This document shows positions 25,173-35,250 of a stretch of DNA of 64,000 bases, one piece after another. The stretch comes from Alisma plantago-aquatica. Its lineage: Eukaryota > Streptophyta > Magnoliopsida > Alismatales > Alismataceae. The notes under the pieces are model-generated. The model saw nothing but the letters and a program-made list of their open reading frames with translations. It was not told the origin of the DNA and did no database searches. Numbering within the stretch: the first letter of the stretch is position 1; every line of letters begins with the position of its first letter. The translations under genes and the position numbers were made by a program. The stretch is taken from positions 565,784,406 through 565,848,405 of the forward strand of contig OY856410.1 in the NCBI GenBank assembly GCA_963693085.1, written 5' to 3'.

Positions 25173-25667
25173 TTTGAATCATGTTGTCCTCAGCATGACA
25201 CTAAAGTCTAGAAATGATAGGGTAGATGATCACTGTGGTGGTGGTGGTCCTCCTTGTGGTGGGGGTGTTGGTAGTAATAGCCCCAGTAGTCCACCTGTGG
25301 AGGCAGGTATGTCTCCTGATAACCAAAAAGAGCTCCCCAGAAATCCTCCCCCATTGGGGGTTTCTCTGCACCTGCACATGCTAAAATGGGTACATGTGAT
25401 TGATCTGATGATGCATCTGTTGCTAATCTAACCACATGTCTTGTTGTGTCTTCTAAATCACCTCCAACTATTCATTTATGGATGACATGTCGTATGTAAT
25501 TGTTGAAGGTGTATGTGCCTCAAAGTCCTCCCCTCTTAGTTGTGTGTGGCGTGGCTACTCAAAAATGGGTTGTGACTCTGGCACAATTGTCTCTCCTCCT
25601 TCTTCATGTAAGTCCATGTTTGGTGCATTGAACCCCTCTATTGGGTGATCCTCCTCATATTGTGCTA
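25173..25667 (-). other. Athila 3' non-coding region with coding scraps
   Basis: Between the 3' ORF and the purine tract lies about 500 bp with one open minus-strand frame, 25208-25435 (75 residues, with GEDFWGALFGYQ and a His-rich HPHHKEDHHHHSDH). It may be the decayed C-terminal end of the 3' ORF, since Athila proteins of this kind often end in low-complexity sequence. Confidence 0.35.
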
Positions 25668-26905
25668 TCACCTCAGAAAAGTTCTCTGGTGGCCCCACAT
25701 CCATGAGTAGGGGGTGGTGTGGTATGGGAGCTCCAAGGTGATTCTACGGTACCTGGGGTTTAGAACATAAAAGATTTTGCTATCTCTGAGGGAGATCATT
25801 TGGGACCTAGAAAGATAGTTTAGATCAACATATTTTATTCCTTCTACCTTGGTAAGCCCATCTAGATTGTAGCCCACTGCCTTTTCCATTATGGTGATAA
25901 TCCCCCCATGATGAATGGATTTTTACACTTGGAGAGAATTATCTTCAAGTGGAAAATCACCATGGAACCTATGTTTACAAATCCCCTACTTGCAATTGTG
26001 GCCATAACAAACAAATATTTTTGCGAGCAACACCCTTGATTGTCATAATGGCCAAACAAAGTGTTTTCTAGGACCTTCCATAGGTATCTCATGAAGGGGT
26101 AGTAAATATTGTTGGTCTTGGACTTTCCTACATAAAAAGTAGCTTGGCCAGTAATTGCCCTCCACATCTTAGAGTAATCTTCTCTACCACTCTTGTTAAG
26201 TCTTCCATCATTCAATTTCTATACTATTTCTAAATTGGGGGCAAAGATAGCATTGATTTGGGAAACTTTAAGCACATGTTTCGAGCTATTCAGCTTGAAC
26301 CTGATGGCATCTTCTCCTTGGTATTGTACCTTCTCTAAGGTTGCAAAGAATTCATGAGTCATCTCCAAGTAGGTTTCTTCAACCTCAATCAAGATCTTGT
26401 ACAGCCCACGGTATGACATTTGACTCTTGAATGTGTAGCTGATCCCTAGAGCTTGCATGGTAGTCATACATGCATATCTAGTGGGTATCACCCTCCTTAT
26501 CAAGCACTCCAGGTGGAGAGGACTCATTATAGATTTGCTTGTCATTCCCCTTCCATAGGTGGTTCCCTCTTGTTGCTTTGCCGTCCATTTCAACTGGTCC
26601 TCTTCTACCTTATACATGACGTCCACTGGTTCATCTTCCATCTCCTCACTTTCAATATCATCTTCCTCCTCTTCTACATAAGTGTGTGACCCTAAACTTA
26701 TGTCTAAGTTCAAGGGCACCCTCTGAAAGCTTGCACTAGGTTGAGCTGATGAAGTGGAATGTCTTGTTGGAGCTAGTTGTGGCGGTAAGCACGAGGAAGA
26801 TGCATCGTTTGTTTTCTTAACCCTCCTTTCGCGAGCCGACGCATCAACATTAACTGAGTCCACTATGTTCTCCAGCTCTTCTTCTTCCTCCTCCTCCTCC
26901 TCTTC
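25668..26905 (-). pseudogene. Athila-type 3' ORF (Athila ORF-1-like), broken
   Basis: It begins with an acidic run (poly-Glu near 26880-26903) and a basic patch ARERRVKKTNDASSS. YLEMTHEFFATLEKVQ, an FKLNSSKHVLKVSQINAIF segment and a WRAITGQATFYVGKSKTN segment follow, an order seen in Athila-family ORF proteins. A stop codon at 26219-26221 interrupts the frame; the same frame then runs to 25889, and a frameshift leads to the 25668-25889 piece. Its place downstream of pol is where Athila elements carry their extra gene. Its function is unknown, and I see no membrane segment that would support an envelope role. Confidence 0.65.
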
Positions 26906-27323
26906 GGGGTTGTTGTAGCTTGGATCTGAAGTGTAGCCATTGGAGGAGGATCAGTGTTGGGAAGAGCTCGTCGATGTCGACCGTCGGAGGGATCATGAAA
27001 TTGAATTTGACAGTGACGAAGCAATGTTGGACTATTGTGACAAACTGGAGGCCCGCTTGGAGCAACTTTTGCCTCTGACAAGGATGTCCATCATCTTCTC
27101 TACCCCCTTCCTGATTGCCTTGTTTGTTCTCTTCATCTTGCAAGTATCTTTGATGAAAAAAGGAACAAAAATAGCACCATACGTGCTTCTCGGCTGTAGG
27201 GGTGGATTCTCCTTGGAGATGGAGAAATATATGGTGATGGAGGGTGGAAAATAAAGCTTGAGCTAAGGGGAGATGATTTGGGACCAAGGGGAACTCAAAT
27301 TTAGAGTTTGGGAGAAAGAGCTC
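26906..27323 (-). other. Upstream part of the Athila 3' ORF region, decayed
   Basis: Minus-strand open frames in two registers (26850-27332 and 26863-27081) overlap. One is Gln/Asp/Arg-rich with no motif I recognise. The segment probably held the N-terminal part or leader of the 3' ORF. The plastid rDNA fragment begins at its upstream end. Confidence 0.35.
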
Positions 27324-27340
27324 CTCGCCCATTGCGGAAA

Positions 27341-27377
<37 letters not shown>

Positions 27378-27573
27378 TTCTCAGTCCCAGTGTGGCTGAT
27401 CATCCTATCGAACCAGCTACTGATCATCACCTTGGTAATCCATTGCCTCACCTACTGGCTAATCAGACGCGAGCCCCTCCTCGGGCAGATTCCTCCTTTT
27501 GCCCCTCAGCCTACGGGGTATTAGCAACCGTTTCCAGTTGTTGTTCTCGGAAGGTTCTTACACGTTACTCACC
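27324..27573 (-). rRNA. rrn16: Plastid 16S rRNA gene fragment in nuclear DNA (NUPT)
   Basis: The plus strand holds the complement of the universal 16S segment: ctgctgcctcccgtagg near 27349, then tctcagtcccagtgtggctg, gcctcacctactggc, cagacgcgagcccctcctcg, cagcctacggggtattagc and cgttactcacc at the end. This spans roughly E. coli positions 103-370. The phrase gacgcgagcccctcctcgggc is, as I recall it, typical of plastid rather than mitochondrial or most bacterial 16S. There are scattered substitutions and a deletion of about 9 bases near 27548. It is a partial, non-functional copy lying inside the retroelement. Confidence 0.85.
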
Positions 27574-28555
27574 ATCACAGGATTTTTGGATACTCGTTAA
27601 TGCCTCACTCCCTTCTTCTACTTCTGACATTCTACTAAGTTGATTTGGGGGTGAAGGAGGCTCACCCTAGTCGCCGCTCCATGCGGAACGGTTGTGCTCT
27701 GTTGCGAAAATGAGTTTTGGGTCATACTGGCTCAGGCGGAATCGGGCAACTTAAGTGTTGGGCCCGGGTCAGCACGGTCATTCTGGCAAGCACATCCATT
27801 CTAGTGGGATGCCAGCACGGCTGTTATGGCCAGCACGGTCGTGTTTCCCACATCCAAAACTCAAGTTTTCCTTATTGAAATTCAACTTATCCAGCACGTC
27901 CGTTCCACACCAGTACATTCGTTCTGGCTGGATGCCAGTATGGCCATGTTGTCGGAGGACAAATCTTGCATTTTCCCTATTGAAAACCTATCTTTTCCAG
28001 CACGGCCATTCCAGACCAACATGGCCGTGCTGGGCTCTGTCAGTTCAAAATCTTCAGAAATCATCAAATCATTTCATCACTCATAATCCAATCATCTTGA
28101 ATGGTCCCCTTGATTTTGTATCAATAATTTTTCATTGAATGTGCTTCATTTTTCAACTTGCACCTGTTTCACATGTCATTTTATCAAAACTAAAACAAAA
28201 ACTATCAAGCACAAGTGTGTGTGTGTGTTTGTTTTTAGGTTAGCGTAAAAATAAAGCAAAAGTATCAAAAATGAGAGGTTGGGTGAAATTTTCCCCAAAC
28301 CTAGGTGGGTTGCCTCGTACAAGCGTTGAGTTTCTTGCCTTTAGCTTGGTTTCTTGGCGATTCTTCATTCACTCATATGTTTGGCATTCTCATGTGTCCA
28401 TTCTTACAAAACATGCATCCCTCATTTGTACTCAATATGTGTTCCTCATCCCTTTGATCACAATAATCATCATCAATTATTCCATTTTGATCTCATTTTC
28501 TCAAATGATCATTTGGACTTGTGAAGTGATCATGTCCAATATCCATGTCTCGGAC
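27574..28555 (-). other. Athila internal non-coding region replacing pol
   Basis: Where reverse transcriptase and integrase would be expected there is only non-coding DNA: a second cluster of cagcacggtc(a/g)t words (27766-28035), a short (TG)n tract at about 28215-28230 and a phrase (ctaggtgggttgcctcgtacaagcg, 28302-28326) of the kind found in other plant gypsy elements. No RT (YLDD-like) or integrase (DDE, HHCC) motif was seen. Confidence 0.5.
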
Positions 28556-29461
28556 TCACCGTTTTGGTGTCTTGTACATGCTGATCTTGATCTTCATGTC
28601 CATGAATGAAACTGTCATGGTGTTGATGTGTACATGAATCTCGGCATCAGCTGTAGATAAGAACGGCCTTCCTAAGATAATGGGAATCTTCCTATCCTCT
28701 GGCTCCATATCAAGTATAATGAAATCTGTCAGGAACACTGCGCCTTTCTCTTTATCTATCATCACTAAGACATCATCCACTCTCCCCCTAGGAATTTTTA
28801 TGGATCTATCCACCAATTGGCGGGTGCAATGTGTCGGCTTCAACTTGCCTAAGCCCAGCTCAACATAGACATTATATGGCATCAAATTCACACTAGATCC
28901 CAAATCAAGTAAATACCTATATATGCAATGTCCCCCTATATAGATAGGTATGAGTGGGGCTCCTGGGTCTTTTCTCTTCACGAGAAGTGAATGTTGTATG
29001 ATGGAACTCACTTGTTCAGTTAATTTCACCTTCTTGGGTATCCTCCTCGTTGACTTCCTCTTTACAGTGCATAGGTTTTTGAGGAACTTGGCATATGATG
29101 GGATTTGCTTGATATCATCCAAGAGTGGAATGTTCACCTTCACTTGGCGAAACACCTCAAGAATATCTACATTATGCGTTTGCCTCCTCTTCATTTCTGG
29201 TGGCTCATCTAGTGCTTTAATGAATGAAGGATCATTGGCTTTTGCCTTGCTTTCATCAATGTGAGGTAGAATACTAGGGATGGTGGCACTTGCAAATGGA
29301 GTATGAGGTGGAGAACATGGTATACCAAAATTAATAGGATGTATCACTAAATCATCTTCGCCAATTTCAATCACAGTATTACTACTTGGATGCCTTTGCT
29401 TTGCTTTGCTTTTCTTTGTCAACCTTTCTTTGACTTGTGATCTGCTTAAGAGATTTCCCAC
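28556..29461 (-). CDS. Retroelement aspartic protease region (Athila pol N-terminus)
   Basis: This 301-codon frame contains LLDLGSSVNLMPYNVYVELG, matching the active-site region of plant Ty3/gypsy proteases (D-L/T-G-S/A), about residue 190. It is followed by a IILGRPFLSTADAEI segment near the C-terminus, the typical ILGRPFL box. The enzyme would cleave the gag-pol polyprotein. It is in the same frame as gag but separated by a stop and a linker in another frame. The Asp-Leu-Gly in place of Asp-Thr-Gly is common in Athila-type elements. The frame ends soon after the protease, so no polymerase is attached. Confidence 0.75.
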   Translation of the reverse strand: MGNLLSRSQVKERLTKKSKAKQRHPSSNTVIEIGEDDLVIHPINFGIPCSPPHTPFASATIPSILPHIDESKAKANDPSFIKALDEPPEMKRRQTHNVDILEVFRQVKVNIPLLDDIKQIPSYAKFLKNLCTVKRKSTRRIPKKVKLTEQVSSIIQHSLLVKRKDPGAPLIPIYIGGHCIYRYLLDLGSSVNLMPYNVYVELGLGKLKPTHCTRQLVDRSIKIPRGRVDDVLVMIDKEKGAVFLTDFIILDMEPEDRKIPIILGRPFLSTADAEIHVHINTMTVSFMDMKIKISMYKTPKR

Positions 29462-29816
29462 TCCTTAGATATATCACAGCACTTCCTTGCTCATGGTGGA
29501 GAGGGGGAGCTATTTGTGGCTATGGAGGAGGTGGAGGTGACACTTGGTGTTGAAATTGAGGTGGAGGGGAGAATTGAGGTTGGAAGGTGAATTGTTGGGA
29601 AAATGGTGGCGATGGAGGGGGAGGTGGAGTATAAGTCTTGGGGTCACCTTGGAAATGGTAGATGGGCTGCACTTTTGTGGGAGGTGGGCTATAGAAAACT
29701 TGAGAAGATGACATTGGTCTACTTGCTTCATGGTAGATCACTATGGGCTTTGAAGACAAATTTCTTCTTAGAGAGAAATTATGGAAGATAGCTGCTCTAT
29801 TCTCTCTTCTAGCCAT
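29462..29816 (-). pseudogene. Proline-rich gag/protease linker
   Basis: The 29520-29816 minus frame is rich in Pro, Gln and Phe (PPPPPSPPFSQQF, QFSPPPQFQHQ). It lies one register away from both the gag and protease frames, implying two frameshifts. Linkers of this composition occur after gag in Athila-type elements. No CCHC knuckle is visible. Confidence 0.5.
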
Positions 29817-30700
29817 GCAACATCTTTTTGAACATCATCAAATACTTTCAATCTAGAGAGAACCTCTTCGTCAAACCTTGAGCTATATTTTGGACTTTGT
29901 GGCTCTTGGTAGCTATAGGATTGAGGTGTTTTCTTTTCCTCACCATAGAGCTCAATAGAATTGACCGGGTGGCAAGGAACATTTGTCACATGGTTCTTCA
30001 TGAAGCTCACCATGTCACCAAGAATCTTCATCACTTGTGGGCTTGAGTAATTATGAGTAGGAGGTGTCACACCAAAGCCATAACCCCCATCATTCATTAT
30101 GCTAGAAGCTTGAATTATTGATCCTTCAGCTAGCTGCTCAAACAAAGACCATATCTCCTTAGGTGGCCTAGCCATGAAAACTCCCCCACAAGAAGAGTCT
30201 ATTGTATCTTGGTATTTTAGAGATAAACCAGAGTAGAATGATTGAACTAGCTGCCACAAAGGGATCTCATGGTGCAAGCACTCTCTCAAAATCTTCTTAA
30301 ATTTCTCCCATGCATTGTGGAACTGTTCATTGCCCATTTGACTAAAACTTGTAACGGCACGCCGCATTGGTGTTAACATTGCTATAGAGTATAATTGTCT
30401 TAAGAAGGCATTCTTCATTGTTTCCCAACTAATTATGTCCCTTCTAGAGTCATACCAATCTTTGGCTCTATATTTGAGGGAGAATGAGAACAAGGTCAAC
30501 CAAATTGTATCATTACTAGCCGTCGACGTCCTGAAGGTGGAGCATACTTCAAGAAAGGATTCCAAGTGCTTGTAGGGGTTCTCACCCTCCAAATTGTAGA
30601 AGACGGGAAGGAGCCCAAGAAGACCTAGAGGAATGGATAATTGCTCCCCTAGAATTTGATCAACAATGATAGCAATTGGCGATGTGTAGTTGCTAGGCAT
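29768..30700 (-). pseudogene. Retrotransposon gag, split by a SINE
   Basis: The frame encodes 310 residues of capsid-type protein. The core of the retrotrans_gag family is visible at about residues 50-150 (TLFSFSLKYRAKDWYDS, then ISWETMKNAFLRQ and KILRECLHHEIP). The true start appears to be the ATG at 30898-30896. A SINE plus one target-duplication copy, 153 bp in all (30716-30868), separates codons from that start from the rest. Taking the insert out leaves one continuous frame. As it stands, TAA is met four codons into the insert. The 3' end stops near 29768, in the linker. Confidence 0.75.
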
Positions 30701-30701
30701 G

Positions 30702-30868
30702 AAGTAGTCTTGAAGTGCAGTTGTTTGGAATTGTTTCTCTCATAGCGCAGCTGGCCTCTATGCGACTTAATGGGCTACGCTCCTTACGGGATGGGGTTGA
30801 GTTCCCCAGGTTGGGCTCGGTGTAAGCCTTACGAGTCTCCTGGGTTATAAAAAAAAGTAGTCTTGAAG
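30702..30868 (+). mobile_element. tRNA-derived SINE inserted in gag, with 14-bp target duplication
   Basis: The target site aagtagtcttgaag occurs at 30702-30715 and again at 30855-30868. Between them, about 139 bp carries an A box tagcgcagctgg (30743-30754), a B box ggttgagttcc (30795-30805, with one base off consensus) and an A8 tail (30849-30856). The orientation is opposite to the gag gene. The clean duplication and tail show retroposition by LINE machinery after the Athila element was in place. Confidence 0.8.
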
Positions 30869-31070
30869 CGGCTTGTGGGGTGCATTTTGGCCTTCCATCT
30901 TATCTTCCTCGAATGGCTTGTCACATGCACAAAACACAACCAAACAAAAGAGAAAAAGTTAGTAAACCAATATACACAAAGAATGTATAGAATAATGAAT
31001 AAAGAATAGCAATAATAAGGGCAGTAGGAAAAGTTAAAGTAAAACTAACTAGCTAGGCCGATCGCCTTTT

Positions 31071-31088
31071 TCCCCGGCAACAGTGCCA
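31071..31088 (-). other. Primer-binding site of the Athila-type element
   Basis: The complement reads TGGCACTGTTGCCGGGGA, one or two changes from the TGGCGCCGTTGCCGGGG form used by Athila-type elements. It lies just downstream of the right LTR as read on the minus strand, which fixes that LTR as the 5' one. Confidence 0.7.
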
Positions 31089-31091
31089 GAA

Positions 31092-33132
31092 AGTTTGGTG
31101 CGCCCCCGCCAATGGCTTTACACACCACTCAATTGAGACTTGAATGGATGCAACTCCGCAGATAGAAGCACATGGGTGGATTCAGTTTTAAATTTATAAT
31201 GACCTACTCTTAATACACTCACACAAACTAAAACACTACACCCACAAGCGCATGGGGTTGTGACGTAGTATAGGAGGGCGGTCAGTATAGGGTCGATCCA
31301 CAGGGAGAAAAGGGGGAACTAGAGCTAGGTTATTTTTGGGCTAGGTTCCTACTGCAAGGACTAGGGTTAAGGGTTTGAAGGTGATGTTGATTTCTAATTT
31401 AAGTTGAGAAAGAAAGAAAGACAAGCAAGAACAAAACCTAAGTTAGCCCTAGGCAATTAATTATACTAATCATGAGAAAGAAAAGCAAGATAAGAAAAGA
31501 GCAACCTACACTAAGGCAAGCAAACAGATCAAAAGAGCAATTAAAGACCTAAACTAGTAAGAGAAAAGCAAGAATAGGGCAAGAAGATATCTAAGCAAGA
31601 AAAGAGCTAATTAAGCTAACACTATCTAAGCAAGACAGAAATTAGGGTTTTAAAGAAATGAAGGAAGATGTGGGTTGTTTAGGGGATGCACTTATCAATT
31701 AAGTTGGTGGGTGACATATGAACATTACGATTCCATTTAGATTATCCAAACCAAATAGCAAGGTAGATTCTAATGAATTATCCTAAGCTACTAACTGGCC
31801 ATGGATATGCTAGGTTGTGTATAGGGGAACTAGTCCCTAACACTCCCTACTATCCTTGTGAGGCTCAATTGGGTTAGGGATTGGGTGTAATTCAATTAGA
31901 GTCTAAACAAGCCTAGGCTTCTAGGTTATATGATCTTAGGATGATTATGGCAAGATATTAGTAATGGGGGTGGAAGTGAGGTTTTAGGCCTCCCATCACC
32001 CACATTCTAGCATTGAGAAAGCTCCATGCTAAACTTACTAATTTCATCTAAATTGGCTACTTAGATCTCTCAACTAGGGTTAGGATAATTGATTATGATG
32101 TAGCAAGATGGGTAGCTAGCTAGGGATCCAAGAATTGGACCTAGGAGTAAATCTCAAAATTCACACAAATAAGCAATTTCCCTAAATCCCCAATTGATTT
32201 CTAGCACAAACCAACAAGCAATTTATGGAGAAAGAAATAGAAATAGAACATAATCATTAGCAAATGGAATTACAAAGTTTACATATCATTTTCCCCCAAC
32301 ATGGTATCAAAGTAACATTCTACACCCCAAACAGCCCACCCAAGGGGCCTAACTACTCACAACAATGCAAAGTACAAAAAGAAGGGAGAAGGAGGTAGAA
32401 GAAGCCATGATGCTCGGTGTAGATGAAGAATTCCTCCACTTCAACTACTGAAGGGCGTCCTCCTCTCTCCTCCAAGGTGTAGGGGCATGGAATGATGGTG
32501 GAAATGGGTGGAAATTAGGGTTTTGATGGTGGAAATTGTGAATAGGAGTGAAATGGAGGTGGAAATGGAGTGGAATGGCTAAGGGGAGAAAATGGGGAGC
32601 TAAGAGGTGGTAGAAGGTAGCTAACCTCGTGTTGGAACCACCACCTAGGTATATATATGTGGGGGGGAAGAACTAGGTCAAGTAGGGGTAGTATGGGGAA
32701 AATAGTGCAAAAGTAGTCAGGTTTTTGTAGGTAGCACGGTCGTGGTGGTCACCACGGCCATGGTGGGGAGGGGTGAGAATGGTCATGGTGGATGAGAATG
32801 ATTGTGGTGATAAATGGTGAAAAATCATAGGGAATAGGCCAATTTTGTACATAAGGTGGCACAGTCGTGGTGGGGCTAGGGTAGCACGGTTGTGGTGGGG
32901 TACCAGAGCCGTGGTAGCTCTAATTCAGCTGCCCATTCTTGGATCCACGGTCATTCTCTCATTAGGTACCATGGTCGTGCTGTGCAGTACGGTCATTCTA
33001 GAGTTAGTGCACCACGGTCGTTCTGTGCTCCACGACCATGGTGATTTCTGCACAAACTGAGCTCTGAACCTGTTGATTTTGCAAGTGGGCTAGCATGGCT
33101 GTTCTGTGGTACCACGGTCGTGTTGGTCTGTG
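31092..33132 (-). repeat. 5' LTR of the Athila-type element (truncated)
   Basis: It aligns with 23406-25152 over its upper ~1.5 kb. The lower 0.55 kb (31092-31640), AG-rich on the plus strand with aagaaaagcaag words and the phrase gggtcgatccacaggga, has no partner in the other LTR. The TATA box is at 32649-32660, and a palindrome array like that of the 3' LTR lies at 32728-33123. The LTR ends abruptly at 33132, about 0.3 kb short, where the duplicated segment begins. Confidence 0.7.
32728..33123. promoter_or_regulatory. Palindrome array in U3 of the 5' LTR
   Basis: Nearly the same motif set as at 24541-24822: cacggtcgtgg near 32728, ccacggccatgg near 32754, cacagtcgtggtgg near 32859, cacggttgtggtgg near 32884, ccacgaccatggtg near 33031 and accacggtcgtgttgg near 33110. 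There are more C-T variants here, as expected if methylated CG sites decayed. Confidence 0.5.
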
Positions 33133-33469
33133 GATCTAGATGCAAATGTTGCACTTAAGGATGATGTGGTGGACTTAGAGGAGGAAGGAGAACAAGAAAG
33201 ACCTCCGAGGAGGAGACCTGCAGGTGGCTAGAATGTTTTTTCAGATAGTGATAGTTTCTAATTGGATATCTTATACCAAATTTTACCTATTTGAATTTAT
33301 TTTAACAGGAAAAGAACCAGCAGTGGAGGAAGAGGAGATAGAAATTCTTGGTGACGAAGAAGATGCAATTGGGGGAAATGACGATGAAATTCTTTATATG
33401 GATGATTCTATTGATGATCCCATTAGTAGCTCGAGTGATGATGAATTTATGGATGGAGCCACTTCATGA
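33133..33469 (+). pseudogene. hAT transposase tail, truncated copy
   Basis: This is the last part of the gene annotated at 54158-57504: an acidic and basic segment (ALKDDVVDLEEEGEQERPPRR), a likely intron (33216-33308, GTGGCTAG...TTTTAACAG), then an acidic final exon ending in SSSSDDEFMDGATS. The 5' part is missing because the copy begins here. Confidence 0.7.
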
Positions 33470-33659
33470 GTCAGCAGTCTCATTTCTCATGATTCATGAC
33501 TCATGTCTTTTTTGTGTTACTGTTATTGTAGTGATGTACTTGTTTTATGAAGTATCATTTCTGTTGTTTGATCTTTGATGTATCCTTATTTCGTATGTTG
33601 TTGTTTAGTACTTGACTTTGTGACTGCTATTCTCGTCTTGACTCTTGACTTGTGAACTT

Positions 33660-33845
33660 GACAACATGAGATTGATACGTGATGTATCAATCTCATGTTG
33701 TTTTATGAAGTATCATTTCTGTTGTTTGATCTTTGATGTATCCTTATTTCGTATGTTGGTTGTTTAGTACTTGACTTTGTGACTGCTATTCTCGTCTTGA
33801 CTCTTGACTTGTGAACTTGACAACATGAGATTGATACGTGATGTA
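33660..33845. repeat. Direct repeat of ~165 bp downstream of the hAT gene
   Basis: The segment from ttttatgaagtatcatttctg to gatacgtgatgtatc (33544-33690 and 33702-33847) occurs twice in tandem, almost identical, joined by an inverted word (gatacgtgatgtatcaatctcatgttg, which is nearly its own complement). The same doubling is present in the other large copy (57579-57882). Confidence 0.75.
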
Positions 33846-33927
33846 TCTTTTTGATAATTTATATTACAAGTAGGTAATGTTATGTGATTTTGTTATGCAT
33901 TTTCTAATTGTATATAATATTAGAACG

Positions 33928-34027
33928 CATCGGTACATTCTGAGGCTTATGCCTTGACCACCTCGAGGCTTACGCCTTGCCTCTACAAGACCAAAAACGC
34001 CTCGATGCACCTCATGCACTTTAAAAA
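33928..34027. repeat. Right terminus of the hAT element, copy 1
   Basis: Carries gaggcttacgcctt and cctcgaggc words that mirror the left terminus at 53242-53420. It is identical to 57963-58062 apart from one base. The matching left terminus is absent here because the copy starts inside the element. Confidence 0.6.
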
Positions 34028-34640
34028 CTTGATTGTCATCAAGACATTCTAGGCACCCATTCATGCCATGCATGTCCACCTAGATAATCATGTCGCTATC
34101 AGTATAATGAAACATGTTACAAAAAGAGTTATCCATGAACCATGGATAATGTGACTTCTACTTTAGCAAATCTAATAAAAATCATTTGAATAGACTCACA
34201 AGTTTACCGATCACACAATCATTCAAGAAAAGAAAAGAGGATGACGCACAAGCATGAAGCTGGTAGCATTCATGCTTAAGGCAGCATCCTACAAGAGTCC
34301 TTGGGGCCTTTAGTTCACAAGCCACAAGGTTATTAACATAGAAGATCTCGTTCAATACAAATATGTTCGCCAAAATGGTTCTATCATCAGGAAGCACTTG
34401 GGTAGTGAACCACCACCCATAGTCACAAATTTGGTATTCGGGATATGTACGGTCGAGCTGAAAAATTCAGAAAACGCGAATTATGCGAAAAATTTGGATT
34501 AAAAAAGGTCAAAGTACGGTAAAAGTACGGTCAACTATTCGGAAAAAAGTCGGGAAAAAACGGGTATATATATATATACACACACACACTTATATACGAC
34601 ATAATTTAGGAAACATAATTGTACGGTCAACTATTCACAT
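34028..34640. other. Unrecognised stretch with a MITE-like segment
   Basis: 34440-34640 repeats gtacggtcaactattc (34521 and 34621) with intervening cgggaaaaaacggg and TA/CA tracts, resembling ends of a small non-autonomous DNA element. A 71-codon minus frame at 34182-34397 has no known motif. Also present in copy 2 (58063-58675). Confidence 0.3.
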
Positions 34641-34642
34641 AA

Positions 34643-35250
34643 CTATTGGCTTGTTGTTGATAATGTGAGAAAGAATACAAAGAGAGACATTCCCAACCAA
34701 GATTGGTATGAAATTTGAGCTAGGCATGATGCATTGTTGATTTTGAGAATCAAACACAACTTATCACTCGTAATGCTCTTGTTGCAGGAACCTACATTGA
34801 ACAAAAACCTCACCATCTCAAAAAAAATCCTCTTTAATGATGGGCCAAGCACCAATCAAAAACTTAAGGGAGAAACTATCCGGACCATGCGGGCTAAAGC
34901 AATCGATCTGATTTAAAGTGAGGAGAAACTCAGCCTCAATTGGTGGATTAGTATATGGAAAATTCTCATTGAGCATCATCATGGAGTGATTAAGGTCAAT
35001 GATAGGATTATTATCCACCACAATGGGGGACAATGGCCTAGTACACATTCTCAAGAAAGAGGACAACCTCTTTCTTATTATATATTGGACCATTGAGGGA
35101 AACCCCATTGTTGCATGTAAGGAATCTGATTTGTGTCTCTTCCTTATACCTTTGATAATTGTGTGGTAAAAGTTGGTATTCTTCTCACCATCATGAAGAT
35201 ATTGCATGGACCTCTCCCTCCATAACCTCTCATCCTAAGTATTACAGACA
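34643..35250 (-). pseudogene. LINE reverse transcriptase fragment, copy 1
   Basis: 34818-35207 minus encodes YLHDGEKNTNFYHTI, then spaced hydrophobic blocks and CFSPHGPDSFSLKFLIGAWP, matching the N-terminal part of plant LINE RT (the GD.NT.FFH and PGPDGF motifs). 34643-34855, partly overlapping in another frame, continues with FLFNVGSCNKSITSDKLCLI. The catalytic FADD block is missing. Repeated at 58678-59285. Confidence 0.65.

Larger units (their letters stand above)
23406..33132 (-). mobile_element. Athila-type Ty3/gypsy retrotransposon, defective, both LTRs truncated
   Basis: Direct repeats at 23406-25152 and about 31092-33132 are the LTRs. On the minus strand the order is: LTR, primer site (31088-31071), leader, gag (30898-29768), proline-rich linker, protease (29461-28556), a non-coding stretch with a plastid rDNA fragment, an Athila 3' ORF (about 26905-25668), a purine-rich tract (about 25172-25153) and LTR. 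Reverse transcriptase, RNase H and integrase are missing, so it depended on another element. The left LTR lacks about 0.5 kb at its 3' end, and the right LTR lacks about 0.3 kb at its 5' end where the duplicated segment starts at 33133. Confidence 0.8.

Noticed and set aside
25668..26905. Envelope gene of an Athila endogenous retrovirus
   Set aside because: Position fits, but no signal peptide or membrane segment was seen and the motifs fit the Athila ORF-1 type.
27324..27573. Bacterial contamination or a working rRNA gene
   Set aside because: The match is partial, mutated and embedded in retroelement DNA, and the signature phrases fit plastid rrn16.
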